A program made the position numbers and the translations under genes. 13,601 nucleotides of DNA from CBDUXZ01 sp965371325 [NCBI: uncultured bacterium] (GTDB taxonomy: Bacteria; JAUYMQ01). Positions 1 to 6,742 of the stretch are shown piece by piece. The notes beneath the pieces were generated by a model, which saw nothing but the letters and a program-made list of their open reading frames with translations, was not told the origin of the DNA and ran no database searches. The stretch is taken from positions 1 through 13,601 of the forward strand of contig CBDUXZ010000015.1 in assembly GCA_965371325.1 (NCBI GenBank), in the 5' to 3' direction. The stretch's first letter is position 1. Each line of letters begins with the position of its first letter.

Positions 1-1305
1 TCGGCCAGGCCCGACGTGGTGGTTCTTCCCAACTCGACCCGCGAGGTCGTGCAGATAGTCCGCCTCGCCAACGCGCGGGGTACCCCCATCGTGGCGCGCG
101 GCGCCGGAACAAGCTTCTCCGGCGGATCGATCCCCATCGCGGGCGGAATCATGATCGCGTTCTCCCGAATGAACCGCATTCTCGATATAGATCCCGAGAA
201 CCTTTGCGCCACCATCGAACCGGGCGTCGTGAACCTCGACCTCTCGCTCGCCACGGCCTCCTATGGACTCCGGTATGTGCCCGACCCCTCGAGCCAGAAG
301 ACGTGCACGCTTGGAGGAAACGTCGCCGAGAATGCAGGTGGCCTTCTCTGTTTCCGCTACGGTACGACCGTCAATCACCTGATGGGCCTGGAGGGGGTAA
401 CGGCCGAGGGCGATCTGTTCGAAATTGGCGGCAAGGCCGTGGGGTCGCCCGGCTACGATCTCCTGGGCGTGATGACCGGCTCTGAAGGAACCCTCGGAAT
501 TTTCACAAAGATAACCGTCCGGCTGATGCCGCTTCCGCGCGAGTCTTGCACGATCCTCGCCAGTTACGGATCCGTGGATCATGCCGCCGCAACCGTTGCC
601 GACGTCGTGGCTTCGGGCATCGTCCCGTCGGCACTCGAAATGATGGACCGGGGGATCATCCATGTGGTCGAGGAGTACATCAAGGCGGGCTATCCCCTCG
701 ACGCGGATGCGGTGCTGATCGTCGAGCTGGAAGGAGATCCCAGGGCGGTTGAGGCCCAGGGCGTACGCATCCGGGAAATTTGTGAGCAGAACCAGGCCAG
801 GGAGATTCGCATTTCACGCGACCCGGCCGAGCGTGAAAAACTCTGGGCGGGCCGCAAGGGCGCCCTGGGGGCGGTAGCGCGCCTGCGCCCGCGATACTAC
901 CTGCATGACGGCGTCGTGCCCAGAAGCCGTCTTGTCGAAACCCTGCGCGAGGTCCAGGCCATCGCGCGACGGTACCGGCTGCAAATTGTCAACGTCCTTC
1001 ATGCAGGAGACGGAAACCTTCATCCGACGATCCTGTTTGACACGCGCAATGCGGAGGAAACCGCACGTGTGCGCGCGGCCGGAGACGAGATTATTCGCAA
1101 GTGCGTGTCGGCCGGTGGAACCATCACTGGCGAACACGGCATCGGAATCGAGAAACGGCATCTCATGCACCTTGTCTTCTCCCCCGAGGATATGGCAGCG
1201 ATGGCACGACTGAAGCACGCCTTCGATGGGGACGGGCTGCTGAACCCCGGAAAGATTTTTCCCACAGGCGCCGTCTGCGGCGACGTCAAGCCCGCGGCCG
1301 CCTGA
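1..1305 (+). CDS. glcD: Glycolate oxidase subunit GlcD, FAD-linked (5' partial)
   Basis: FAD-binding catalytic subunit of glycolate oxidase, which oxidises glycolate (or D-lactate-like 2-hydroxy acids) to the 2-oxo acid. The reading frame is open to base 1 and the first codons (SARPD, then VVVLP) already match the family, so the start lies outside; roughly 50-60 N-terminal residues seem missing compared with the usual ~490. Counting from the GTG at 16, the FAD_binding_4 domain shows the pyrophosphate loop RGAGTSFSGG (28-37), LGGNVAENAGG (99-109) and GSEGTLGIFT (155-164). The C-terminal FAD-oxidase domain shows HAGDGNLHP (329-337), GEHGIGIEKR (372-381) and the closing LLNPGKIFP. It is the first visible gene of a glcDEF operon. 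The family also contains D-lactate dehydrogenases, but the adjacent glcE and glcF favour GlcD. The GTG at 16 is internal, not a start. Confidence 0.95.
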   Translation, partial: SARPDVVVLPNSTREVVQIVRLANARGTPIVARGAGTSFSGGSIPIAGGIMIAFSRMNRILDIDPENLCATIEPGVVNLDLSLATASYGLRYVPDPSSQKTCTLGGNVAENAGGLLCFRYGTTVNHLMGLEGVTAEGDLFEIGGKAVGSPGYDLLGVMTGSEGTLGIFTKITVRLMPLPRESCTILASYGSVDHAAATVADVVASGIVPSALEMMDRGIIHVVEEYIKAGYPLDADAVLIVELEGDPRAVEAQGVRIREICEQNQAREIRISRDPAEREKLWAGRKGALGAVARLRPRYYLHDGVVPRSRLVETLREVQAIARRYRLQIVNVLHAGDGNLHPTILFDTRNAEETARVRAAGDEIIRKCVSAGGTITGEHGIGIEKRHLMHLVFSPEDMAAMARLKHAFDGDGLLNPGKIFPTGAVCGDVKPAAA

Positions 1306-1319
1306 CGATTGCCCAAAAA

Positions 1320-1325
1320 GGGAGG
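1320..1325 (+). promoter_or_regulatory. Shine-Dalgarno site of glcE, pointing to a CTG start
   Basis: GGGAGG lies 14 bases after the glcD stop and 8 bases before an in-frame CTG at 1334. The frame is open from 1244 and contains no ATG, GTG or TTG before 1448, so this site is the best evidence for where glcE translation begins. Confidence 0.6.
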
Positions 1326-1333
1326 ATCCGGAT

Positions 1334-2680
1334 CTGGCTCAGCAGAACCCGAACCTCGCTGAGCGCCTCGCGGCGCAATTCGGCGCAGCCTGCGTCCGGA
1401 CGACGGACCTGGCCACGCTCGCTCCCGAGGGATCACATCCACGCGCTTTGCTCGAACCCACCTCGGCCGAGCAGGCCGCCGCGATGCTCGCCTTTGCGCG
1501 CGAGCAGGGTTTGTGCGTGGCCCCCATCGGAGGAGGCACGCGCCGCGCCGCCAGGGCCCCCGCGCGAGGCCTCGATCTCCTCCTTTCAACGGCCCGTCTC
1601 AACCGCGTTCTCGAATACGCCCCGGCCGACTTCATCATCACGGCGCAATCCGGCGTGACCCTCGCGCATCTCCGGGAGGTAACCGCGTCGAAGGGCCAGT
1701 GGCTCGCCCTCGATCCGCCCGCTGCGGCCCCCTCTACCCTGGGGGGCGCGCTTTCTGTAGACGCCAGCGGCCCCCATCGCTATCTCTACGGGACCTCCCG
1801 CGATCTCGTCGTCGGCATTGAGGCCGTGCTCCCGAACGGCGACGTGATCCGATCGGGCGGCCGCGTCGTCAAGAATGTGGCGGGCTATGATCTCAAAAAG
1901 CTCTTCCTCGGCGCGCTGGGATCGCTCGGCGTCATAACGTCCGTCTCGCTCAAGCTTCATGCGATTCCTGAAGATGAAACCCTCATCATTGCATCCTTCC
2001 CCGACTACAAGTGCGCCGGTCATGCGAGCGCTGCCCTGCTGCGCGCAGGCTATGAGCTGGCCGTTCTCGATCTTTTGAACCGGCAGGCGCTGGAAACCCT
2101 GAGCACGGACGGTCTGCCCGTGGACACGCGGTGCGGGCTCCTTCTCTCCCTCGTGGGAACGCGTCCAAGCAACACGGCACAGGGATCGGAGATAGCGGTT
2201 CTCTGCGCGCAAAGCGGAAGTCTCTCGACCCGCGCACAGAGTGGCGACGCGTGTCGCGAAATGTGGCTGCGACTGGGAAACCTCTGCCTGCCGGCTCCCG
2301 CCACCGGGGCCGGCAGCGACCGGGTCGTAGCGCGCCTCGCTGTTCCCCTTCGGGCGATTGCGACCATGGCCCGGCGCGCCGAGATTCTCATGGCACACAC
2401 GGCGCCTCTGTATCTCGTCGGTCGCGCGGGCAACGGTGTGCTCACCCTGTGCTTTGATACCCCATCACCCGAAGCGCCGGCGGAGGGCCTTCGTGCGCTC
2501 CGAGACGAAGCGATCGCGCGCGGGGGGAGCCTCGTTATGGAAGCCGCGCCGGCCGCCCTGAGATCAAAACTTGGCGTGCAGGGCGCATCCATGGCGGCCC
2601 TTCCCCTCCATCGGCGTATAAAGGAAGCCTTCGATCCAGGTGGAACCCTTCTACCGGGAAACTTCTCCGGAACTCCCTGA
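1334..2680 (+). CDS. glcE: Glycolate oxidase subunit GlcE, FAD-binding (probable CTG start)
   Basis: Second flavin-type subunit of the glycolate oxidase complex, about 448 residues if started at CTG 1334. It carries a FAD_binding_4 domain: PIGGGT loop near residues 65-70, STLGGALSVDASG, then VKNVAGYDLKKLFLGALGSLG, which is the GlcE counterpart of the GlcD segment. The end FDPGGTLLPGNF is typical of the family. The first canonical start (TTG 1448) would remove 38 residues that read as coding (LAERLAAQFGAACV and onward to the usual lead-in to the FAD domain) and has no well-spaced ribosome site; the CTG does. A single-base error that destroyed an ATG or GTG is the alternative. The spacing to glcD is 28 bases and the stop overlaps the ribosome site of glcF, so the three genes form one transcript. 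Confidence 0.9.
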   Translation: MAQQNPNLAERLAAQFGAACVRTTDLATLAPEGSHPRALLEPTSAEQAAAMLAFAREQGLCVAPIGGGTRRAARAPARGLDLLLSTARLNRVLEYAPADFIITAQSGVTLAHLREVTASKGQWLALDPPAAAPSTLGGALSVDASGPHRYLYGTSRDLVVGIEAVLPNGDVIRSGGRVVKNVAGYDLKKLFLGALGSLGVITSVSLKLHAIPEDETLIIASFPDYKCAGHASAALLRAGYELAVLDLLNRQALETLSTDGLPVDTRCGLLLSLVGTRPSNTAQGSEIAVLCAQSGSLSTRAQSGDACREMWLRLGNLCLPAPATGAGSDRVVARLAVPLRAIATMARRAEILMAHTAPLYLVGRAGNGVLTLCFDTPSPEAPAEGLRALRDEAIARGGSLVMEAAPAALRSKLGVQGASMAALPLHRRIKEAFDPGGTLLPGNFSGTP

Positions 2681-2684
2681 GGAA
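2679..2684 (+). promoter_or_regulatory. Ribosome binding site of glcF overlapping the glcE stop
   Basis: GAGGAA overlaps the last two bases of the glcE TGA and lies 3-4 bases before the ATG at 2688. It selects ATG 2688 over the upstream in-frame ATG at 2640, which lies inside glcE and has no comparable site. The arrangement suggests translational coupling. Confidence 0.6.
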
Positions 2685-2687
2685 ACC

Positions 2688-3995
2688 ATGGGGCAAACGC
2701 GCAGCGGAAGCGAGAGGGACGCGCATCCTTTTTTCTCCCTCGGGGAATACGAGGGACTCATGCAATGCGTCCGTTGCGGGTTCTGTCTCCCCCACTGTCC
2801 CACCTACCGGGAGCTCAAGACAGAGCCGGCTTCGCCCCGGGGAAGGCTCGCCCTCATGAAGTCGGTGGCGGACGGCGCCGTCAAGCCGGATGCGGACTTC
2901 GCGAAACACATGCACCTCTGCCTCGATTGCCGTGCCTGCGAACCGGCCTGTCCATCCGGGGTTCCTTTCGGGCGCCTGCTGGAAAAAACGCGGGCGCGGA
3001 TCGACAGGAAACGCCCGAAGGGTCTGCTCGGCCGCCTCGTCCGGGTCCTGGGCTTTCGCATCCTGCTCTTTCATCCGGCCCTTATCGAGTTCCTTCTCAT
3101 GCCGCTCCGATTGGGCGAAGCGCTGGGTCTGCGCCACCTGTTTCGTCGCATGGCCCCATCGGGGCGCCTCGCCGACATCGAGGCAATGCTTCCGGATCTC
3201 CCCCTGAAGGCGCCGGGGGCCACCCTCCCCCGCCTCATTCCTCCGGTTGGCCCCATGCGGGCGCGCGTGGGGCTCTTCACCGGCTGCGTCATGCAGTCGC
3301 TCTTTACGAAGGTGAACCGCGACACGGCGGAGGTGCTGCGTCAGAACGGTTGCGAGGTCGTCATTGTTCCACGGCAGGGCTGCTGCGGCGCCCTTCACGT
3401 TCATGAAGGACGGCGGCGCGAGGGGAAAACCCTTGCGCTCCGCAATCTGGATGCCTTCCGCGGCCTGGAGTTCGATGCCATCATCGTGAACGCGGCCGGA
3501 TGCGGTTCAACGCTGAAGGAGTACGGTGCGCTCCTCGGCGACAATCCGGCCTTGTCTGAGGAGGCGGAGCAATTCGCGGGGAAGGTAAGCGATGTGATGT
3601 CCTTCCTCGACAGACTCGGCGTCGTTCCCCCTCCACACCCGGTGCAGGAGCGAATTGTGTACGACGCCCCGTGCCACCTCCTGCACGCCCAGGGGGTGGA
3701 GAAGGCGCCCCTGAATGTATTGTCCCGTCTCTCGGGGGTGGAGATTGTGGAGGGCCCCGACAGCGCGTGGTGCTGCGGCTCCGCGGGGATTTACAACCTG
3801 ACCCACCCGGGCGTCTCCCGCGAGATGCTCGATCGTAAAATGAAGACGATCATCCCGCTCCGCCCCGATGTGATCGCCAGCGGGAATCCCGGGTGCATGA
3901 TGCAGCTCAAGTGGGGCGCCGCAAGATGGGGCGTGGCCGCGCGGGTTTGCCATCCCGTGGAGCTGCTGGCCCGCGGTTACGTGCGGGAGCCGTGA
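2688..3995 (+). CDS. glcF: Glycolate oxidase iron-sulfur subunit GlcF
   Basis: Electron-transfer subunit of glycolate oxidase, 435 residues, close to the family's usual length. The N-terminal half has two 4Fe-4S ferredoxin motifs: Cys27-x2-Cys30-x2-Cys33-x3-Cys37-Pro and Cys78-x2-Cys81-x2-Cys84-x3-Cys88-Pro. The C-terminal half has two cysteine-rich CCG domains, seen as GCVMQS with RQGCCGALHVHEG, and PCHLLHAQG with WCCGSAGIYNL; in relatives such as HdrB and LutA this domain binds an iron-sulfur or redox centre. A hydrophobic stretch around residues 115-135 may help membrane contact, although GlcF is normally peripheral. It would pass electrons from the GlcD/GlcE flavins towards quinone. The closest confusable families are LutA and GlpC; the presence of two 4Fe-4S motifs together with glcDE neighbours supports GlcF. 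Confidence 0.95.
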   Translation: MGQTRSGSERDAHPFFSLGEYEGLMQCVRCGFCLPHCPTYRELKTEPASPRGRLALMKSVADGAVKPDADFAKHMHLCLDCRACEPACPSGVPFGRLLEKTRARIDRKRPKGLLGRLVRVLGFRILLFHPALIEFLLMPLRLGEALGLRHLFRRMAPSGRLADIEAMLPDLPLKAPGATLPRLIPPVGPMRARVGLFTGCVMQSLFTKVNRDTAEVLRQNGCEVVIVPRQGCCGALHVHEGRRREGKTLALRNLDAFRGLEFDAIIVNAAGCGSTLKEYGALLGDNPALSEEAEQFAGKVSDVMSFLDRLGVVPPPHPVQERIVYDAPCHLLHAQGVEKAPLNVLSRLSGVEIVEGPDSAWCCGSAGIYNLTHPGVSREMLDRKMKTIIPLRPDVIASGNPGCMMQLKWGAARWGVAARVCHPVELLARGYVREP

Positions 3996-4028
3996 GCCGA
4001 CAGGACAGCAGCGGCGGCGAGAGTCAAC

Positions 4029-4054
4029 AAAAAATCCCCGACGCGGGCCGGGGA
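4029..4054 (-). terminator. Rho-independent terminator of the IHF/HU-like gene
   Basis: On the - strand, TCCCCG (4054-4049) pairs with CGGGGA (4040-4035) around an eight-base GC-rich loop and is followed directly by six T's (4034-4029). It lies 26 bases past the stop codon of the IHF/HU-like gene. The + strand has no T-run after the stem, so it serves the - strand gene best, although the hairpin may also end the converging glcDEF transcript weakly. Confidence 0.75.
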
Positions 4055-4079
4055 ATGCGCAAAGATTTCGAAGCGATGC

Positions 4080-4415
4080 TTATTCGGACAGCGTTCGTTC
4101 CTCGCCTGTCTCCACGGATTCCTTTTGAGGAGCGGCTTTCGATTCGTTGATCTTTCGCTTCAGATCCTTGCCCACCTTGAAATAAGGCATCCATTTCGAG
4201 GGAACGTTGATCTCCACGCCCGTCTTCGGGTTCCGGCCGCGGTAGGCTTTATAGTGCTTGCTTATGAAGCTTCCAAAGCCCCGTATCTCGATGCGTTCCT
4301 TCCGCTCGAGTGCCTCGGCCATGCAATCAAACACAACGTTCACGAGTGCATCCGCCTTGCGGTGATAAATCCCTCGCCGCTCCGCGACGCGGCGGGCGAG
4401 GTCAGATTTGTTCAC
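4080..4415 (-). CDS. Integration host factor beta-like HU/IHF family DNA-binding protein
   Basis: Small nucleoid protein that binds the minor groove as a dimer and bends DNA. The start is the GTG at 4415, preceded by GGAGGA (4425-4420), giving 111 residues; upstream in-frame codons have no such site. Seen in order: MNKSDLARRVAE helix, ALERKERIEIRGFGSF (35-50), which is the IHF-beta type core, and GRNPKTG (60-66) with the intercalating Pro63, then VPSKWMPYFKVGKDL (71-85). The IRGFGSF and GRNPKTG pattern looks more like IHF-beta (ihfB/himD) than HU, but no alpha partner is in the window, so it may act as a homodimer. A charged tail of about 21 residues (91-111), rich in Glu and Lys, is longer than in the typical ~94-residue protein. 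It has its own terminator and a possible operator upstream. Confidence 0.9.
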   Translation of the reverse strand: MNKSDLARRVAERRGIYHRKADALVNVVFDCMAEALERKERIEIRGFGSFISKHYKAYRGRNPKTGVEINVPSKWMPYFKVGKDLKRKINESKAAPQKESVETGEERTLSE

Positions 4416-4460
4416 GAGATCCTCCGGGGGGCAACACGTCCAGCTGCATTGTGCCGTAGA

Positions 4461-4499
4461 GGTAGAAATGCGCAATTCCTCGGAAAGATGGTTTCTACC
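4461..4499. promoter_or_regulatory. 8-bp perfect inverted repeat upstream of the IHF/HU-like gene
   Basis: GGTAGAAA (4461-4468) is repeated in inverted form as TTTCTACC (4492-4499), separated by 23 bases, about 46-84 bases upstream of the GTG start. On the - strand a weak promoter-like pair (TTGCGC, then CACAAT 16 bases later) lies in and beside it. It could be an operator or a 5' leader hairpin. Nothing else recognisable is seen in the 262 bases between the flanking genes. Confidence 0.35.
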
Positions 4500-4677
4500 C
4501 CAGCCTGTCGAAAGCTGTCAAGCCGGCCATTTTGCCGATCGGAAGGGCCCGGAGCGGGGTGCCGTCCGGTGAGGGGCGCAAAGAGAGGCTGCAAGAGAGA
4601 GGGCAGAGCGAAGGGGCCGGCGTCCCGGGGTTTGCCTGCCGGTATGGGTTTTTGAACAGCGGATCGGGTTGCTCGGA

Positions 4678-5175
4678 TCAGCGCCGCCATGCCTTGGGGA
4701 CGCCGGCGACCGAAGCCTTAAAGTCGAGTTCCTGGAGTTCCCGGCGATAATTCTGAAGCGCCTTCTCCCGCTCGTGCACTTCCCGCTCCAGAGGATCGAT
4801 GAATCTTGGCTCATCACCGGTCTTCTCGGTGTTGATCACAAATCCTTCGATGGAAAATCGCCGTGGCTTCTTCTCCGTGGTTCCCTGCTCGATCTTGTCG
4901 TAGAGCTCGGCCCGCTTGAGCGCCAGAGTTCTCTCTTCGCGCGCGATCCTCGTCCGCAGGCTTCGAAAGCGGCTCCGCCAGACCTCCTCATCCTTATCCG
5001 CTACACCGGAATCTCCCTCTTCAGACACCGAGGGCGATGCAACAGGCACGCGCGTCAGGGTGTCGAGATCGGGGAGTTTGCCGGCACTTCCCGGCTCATC
5101 CTCAGCGAACGCCTGCAAGGAGGAAAGCATGAGAAGGGCGAGGGCAAGGGCCGTCAGCGCTTGCATGATCCGCAT
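4678..5175 (-). CDS. Exported hypothetical protein with charged helical C-terminus
   Basis: Function not recognised. About 165 residues from the ATG at 5175. The N-terminus is a clear Sec signal peptide (MRIMQALTALALALL, with likely cleavage after AFA before EDEPG). The mature part starts with a Ser/Val/Glu-rich linker and continues with highly charged helical sequence (WRSRFRSLRTRIAREERTL, then LEREVHEREKALQNYRREL) that could form a coiled coil. It ends GVPKAWRR, an ending I associate with small deltaproteobacterial envelope proteins, though I cannot name the family. An in-frame TTG at 5220 would add 15 residues before the signal peptide and has no ribosome site; ATG 5166 is another possible start. 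It follows the 5240-5557 gene by 64 bases on the same strand, so the two exported proteins are probably cotranscribed. No clear terminator was seen after the stop. Confidence 0.75.
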   Translation of the reverse strand: MRIMQALTALALALLMLSSLQAFAEDEPGSAGKLPDLDTLTRVPVASPSVSEEGDSGVADKDEEVWRSRFRSLRTRIAREERTLALKRAELYDKIEQGTTEKKPRRFSIEGFVINTEKTGDEPRFIDPLEREVHEREKALQNYRRELQELDFKASVAGVPKAWRR

Positions 5176-5239
5176 TTTCGGGGATGCTCCGGTCCTGCCT
5201 CGGGAAAGGGGCGGCGACAAATTTTTGGGGGGCGACGAT

Positions 5240-5557
5240 TCAGCGGCTCAAACGATCGTAGAGATCGTAAATGGCCCGCCGCGTGGCCAGGCTTCGGCGG
5301 AATCGCGCATCGAAGGTCTCGGTACTTCGCCGCGCAACGATCTCCGCGTGGTTGTCAACCACGCGCGTGTGCGGCTTGATGGAAATGGAGTAAGACCGCG
5401 CTGTGAGATCCTCCTCGAGGATCACGGTCGTCACGCGGTTGTCCAGAGGAGAGAATTTCGTTTCGATAACCCGGGCGAAATCCTGGGCGGACGAAGGGCT
5501 CGCCTGGCCTAGTGCCACGGCCATGCCGACAGCGATAACGAGGAGCGTGCGTTGCAT
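5240..5557 (-). CDS. Small exported hypothetical protein
   Basis: Function not recognised. 105 residues from the ATG at 5557, which has GAGG about 6 bases upstream. Residues 1-24 form a Sec signal peptide (MQRTLLVIAVGMAVALG, cleavage likely after SSA before QDF). The mature domain of about 80 residues is rich in charged and beta-branched residues (VTTVILEEDL, SYSISIKPHTRVV) followed by an Arg-rich helix (DARFRRSLATRRAIYDLYDRL). There are no cysteines and no lipobox, so a soluble periplasmic protein is likely. A later ATG-free extension from 5596 would put 13 charged residues before the signal peptide and is disfavoured. It precedes the other exported protein on the same strand, 64 bases apart. 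Confidence 0.75.
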   Translation of the reverse strand: MQRTLLVIAVGMAVALGQASPSSAQDFARVIETKFSPLDNRVTTVILEEDLTARSYSISIKPHTRVVDNHAEIVARRSTETFDARFRRSLATRRAIYDLYDRLSR

Positions 5558-5596
5558 GTCTGCCTCGGGCAGGCGGTTGCGCGCGGGTTCTATCAA

Positions 5597-5625
5597 AGGC
5601 TACTCGGAAGGGCCCGCCCCGTCAA
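5597..5625 (-). promoter_or_regulatory. Possible sigma-70 type promoter for the two small exported proteins
   Basis: On the - strand, TTGACG (5625-5620) is followed after 17 bases by TAGCCT (5602-5597), about 40 bases before the start at 5557. The -35 element matches the consensus at five of six positions, the -10 at only three, so this is tentative. Confidence 0.3.
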
Positions 5626-5692
5626 CTCTTTCATGACGCTCGTTACTAAGCTCGGGCCCGGCGGCAGGCGAAGGAGAGGGGGGATTTCGGGG

Positions 5693-6496
5693 TCAGGCGG
5701 AGGTAGGCGCACCGGAATGTTCCACCGCCGACCGGCCCGGGCCGACTTCAGGCGCGATGCGATCCTTCAGAATGGTGAGCAACCCGAGCCCCTGAAAAAG
5801 GCGACAGATAAGAAACCCGAGATCGGGCTCCCACCACCTGTAGGCGAAGCGGGCAGAGTCCTGATCGTAATGATGATTGTTCTGAAGCCCTTCGCCGACG
5901 ACGAAAAATGCTACGAACAGGTTGTTCCGGGAGCTGTCCGAGGTTTCAAAGGTACGGTACCCCGCCGCATGGCCGAAAGAATTGACGAGCCACCCCTGGA
6001 CCGGATGGCTCATGAGGCCGAGATAAAGACACGCGGCCAGGATCCAGGCATTGAAAACCAGGCCGATTGCCACGGCCATGGCGATTTGCGCCACGTAGGG
6101 GAGAAACCAGAGCTGATGCCGGTTCGCCCATGAAATCGGGAAATCGAGATCGCTGACTACGGCCGTGTAGCTGCTCTTCCCGAGGGTCAGGCCCGCAAGC
6201 ATTCTCTCGTAGGCCCGAAGTTGTGCGAGAAAAACGCCGGGCACGCCCACATTCACCGGACTGTGCGGATCGCGGGATCCGTCAGAGTACCGGTGGTGCA
6301 GGCGATGCATGCACGCCCAGGCTTTTGGATCGATCCCTGTCACCCAGGGGCCGGTAAGCACGACGAAGCGGCGCAGGCCGGGACGAAGCGAGAGCGCGCC
6401 GTGAGCGAATGGTCGGTGGTAGAAGACCGTGATATAAGCGGCGCTGACAAGCGCCCCGGCTACAAGGGCCCCCGTACACGCAAGCGCGTAGCCCAA
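5693..6496 (-). CDS. Membrane fatty acid desaturase (acyl-CoA desaturase family)
   Basis: Di-iron integral-membrane desaturase that would introduce a double bond (delta-9 type) into an acyl chain. It has 267 residues, slightly short. The start is TTG 6496, supported by AGGAGG (6508-6503) six bases upstream. Histidine boxes: HRPFAH (27-32), HRLHH (64-68), NSFGH with Asn172 and His176, and QNNHH (205-209). The context GEGLQNNHHYD replaces the usual GEGWHNNHH, so the first His of box three is Gln (codon CAG at 5884-5882). Hydrophobic segments lie at about 3-25, 44-56, 131-160 and 225-243. QxxHH is normal in front-end desaturases but those carry a cytochrome b5 domain, absent here. The family membership is secure; activity and double-bond position are not. 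A 246-base gap separates it from the upstream exosortase-like gene. Confidence 0.88.
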   Translation of the reverse strand: MGYALACTGALVAGALVSAAYITVFYHRPFAHGALSLRPGLRRFVVLTGPWVTGIDPKAWACMHRLHHRYSDGSRDPHSPVNVGVPGVFLAQLRAYERMLAGLTLGKSSYTAVVSDLDFPISWANRHQLWFLPYVAQIAMAVAIGLVFNAWILAACLYLGLMSHPVQGWLVNSFGHAAGYRTFETSDSSRNNLFVAFFVVGEGLQNNHHYDQDSARFAYRWWEPDLGFLICRLFQGLGLLTILKDRIAPEVGPGRSAVEHSGAPTSA

Positions 6497-6615
6497 TGAC
6501 CACCTCCTCTAGTGATCGCTGACGGGTCTATCCCTTGCGGCAAGTCCTCAATGCGAGGCCGGACCAGGGGGGTGAACGGGAAGCGTCAGCACGGACGAAC
6601 GTGCAAGACTCTCGA

Positions 6616-6669
6616 TTGGTCTTGATCGTTGGGGGCGCAGTCTAACCCGGAAGCATGCCGATCGACCAA
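6616..6669. repeat. Interrupted inverted repeat followed by a T-run (+ strand)
   Basis: TTGGTC-TT-GATCG (6616-6628) is complementary to CGATCGACCAA (6659-6669) except for a two-base bulge; a run of six T's follows at 6672-6677. The loop is 30 bases. It has a terminator-like shape on the + strand, but no + strand gene ends here. It sits in the 246-base gap between the desaturase and the exosortase-like gene, where I see no other feature. Confidence 0.3.
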
Positions 6670-6742
6670 CATTTTTTATCCCCTCTGTAGCACTCATGGT
6701 AATCGGCGTAGATTTTGCTCAAGCGATACCCTCTTGATAAAC

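Noticed and set aside
1020-2398. Long - strand open frames opposite glcD and glcE
   Set aside because: Composition dominated by Arg, Ala and Pro, no family motifs, and complete overlap with the glycolate oxidase genes.
2535-3404. Long - strand open frame (289 residues) opposite glcE/glcF
   Set aside because: It is antisense to well-supported glcF, has low-complexity Arg/Glu-rich composition and no recognisable motif; such frames are expected in GC-rich DNA.
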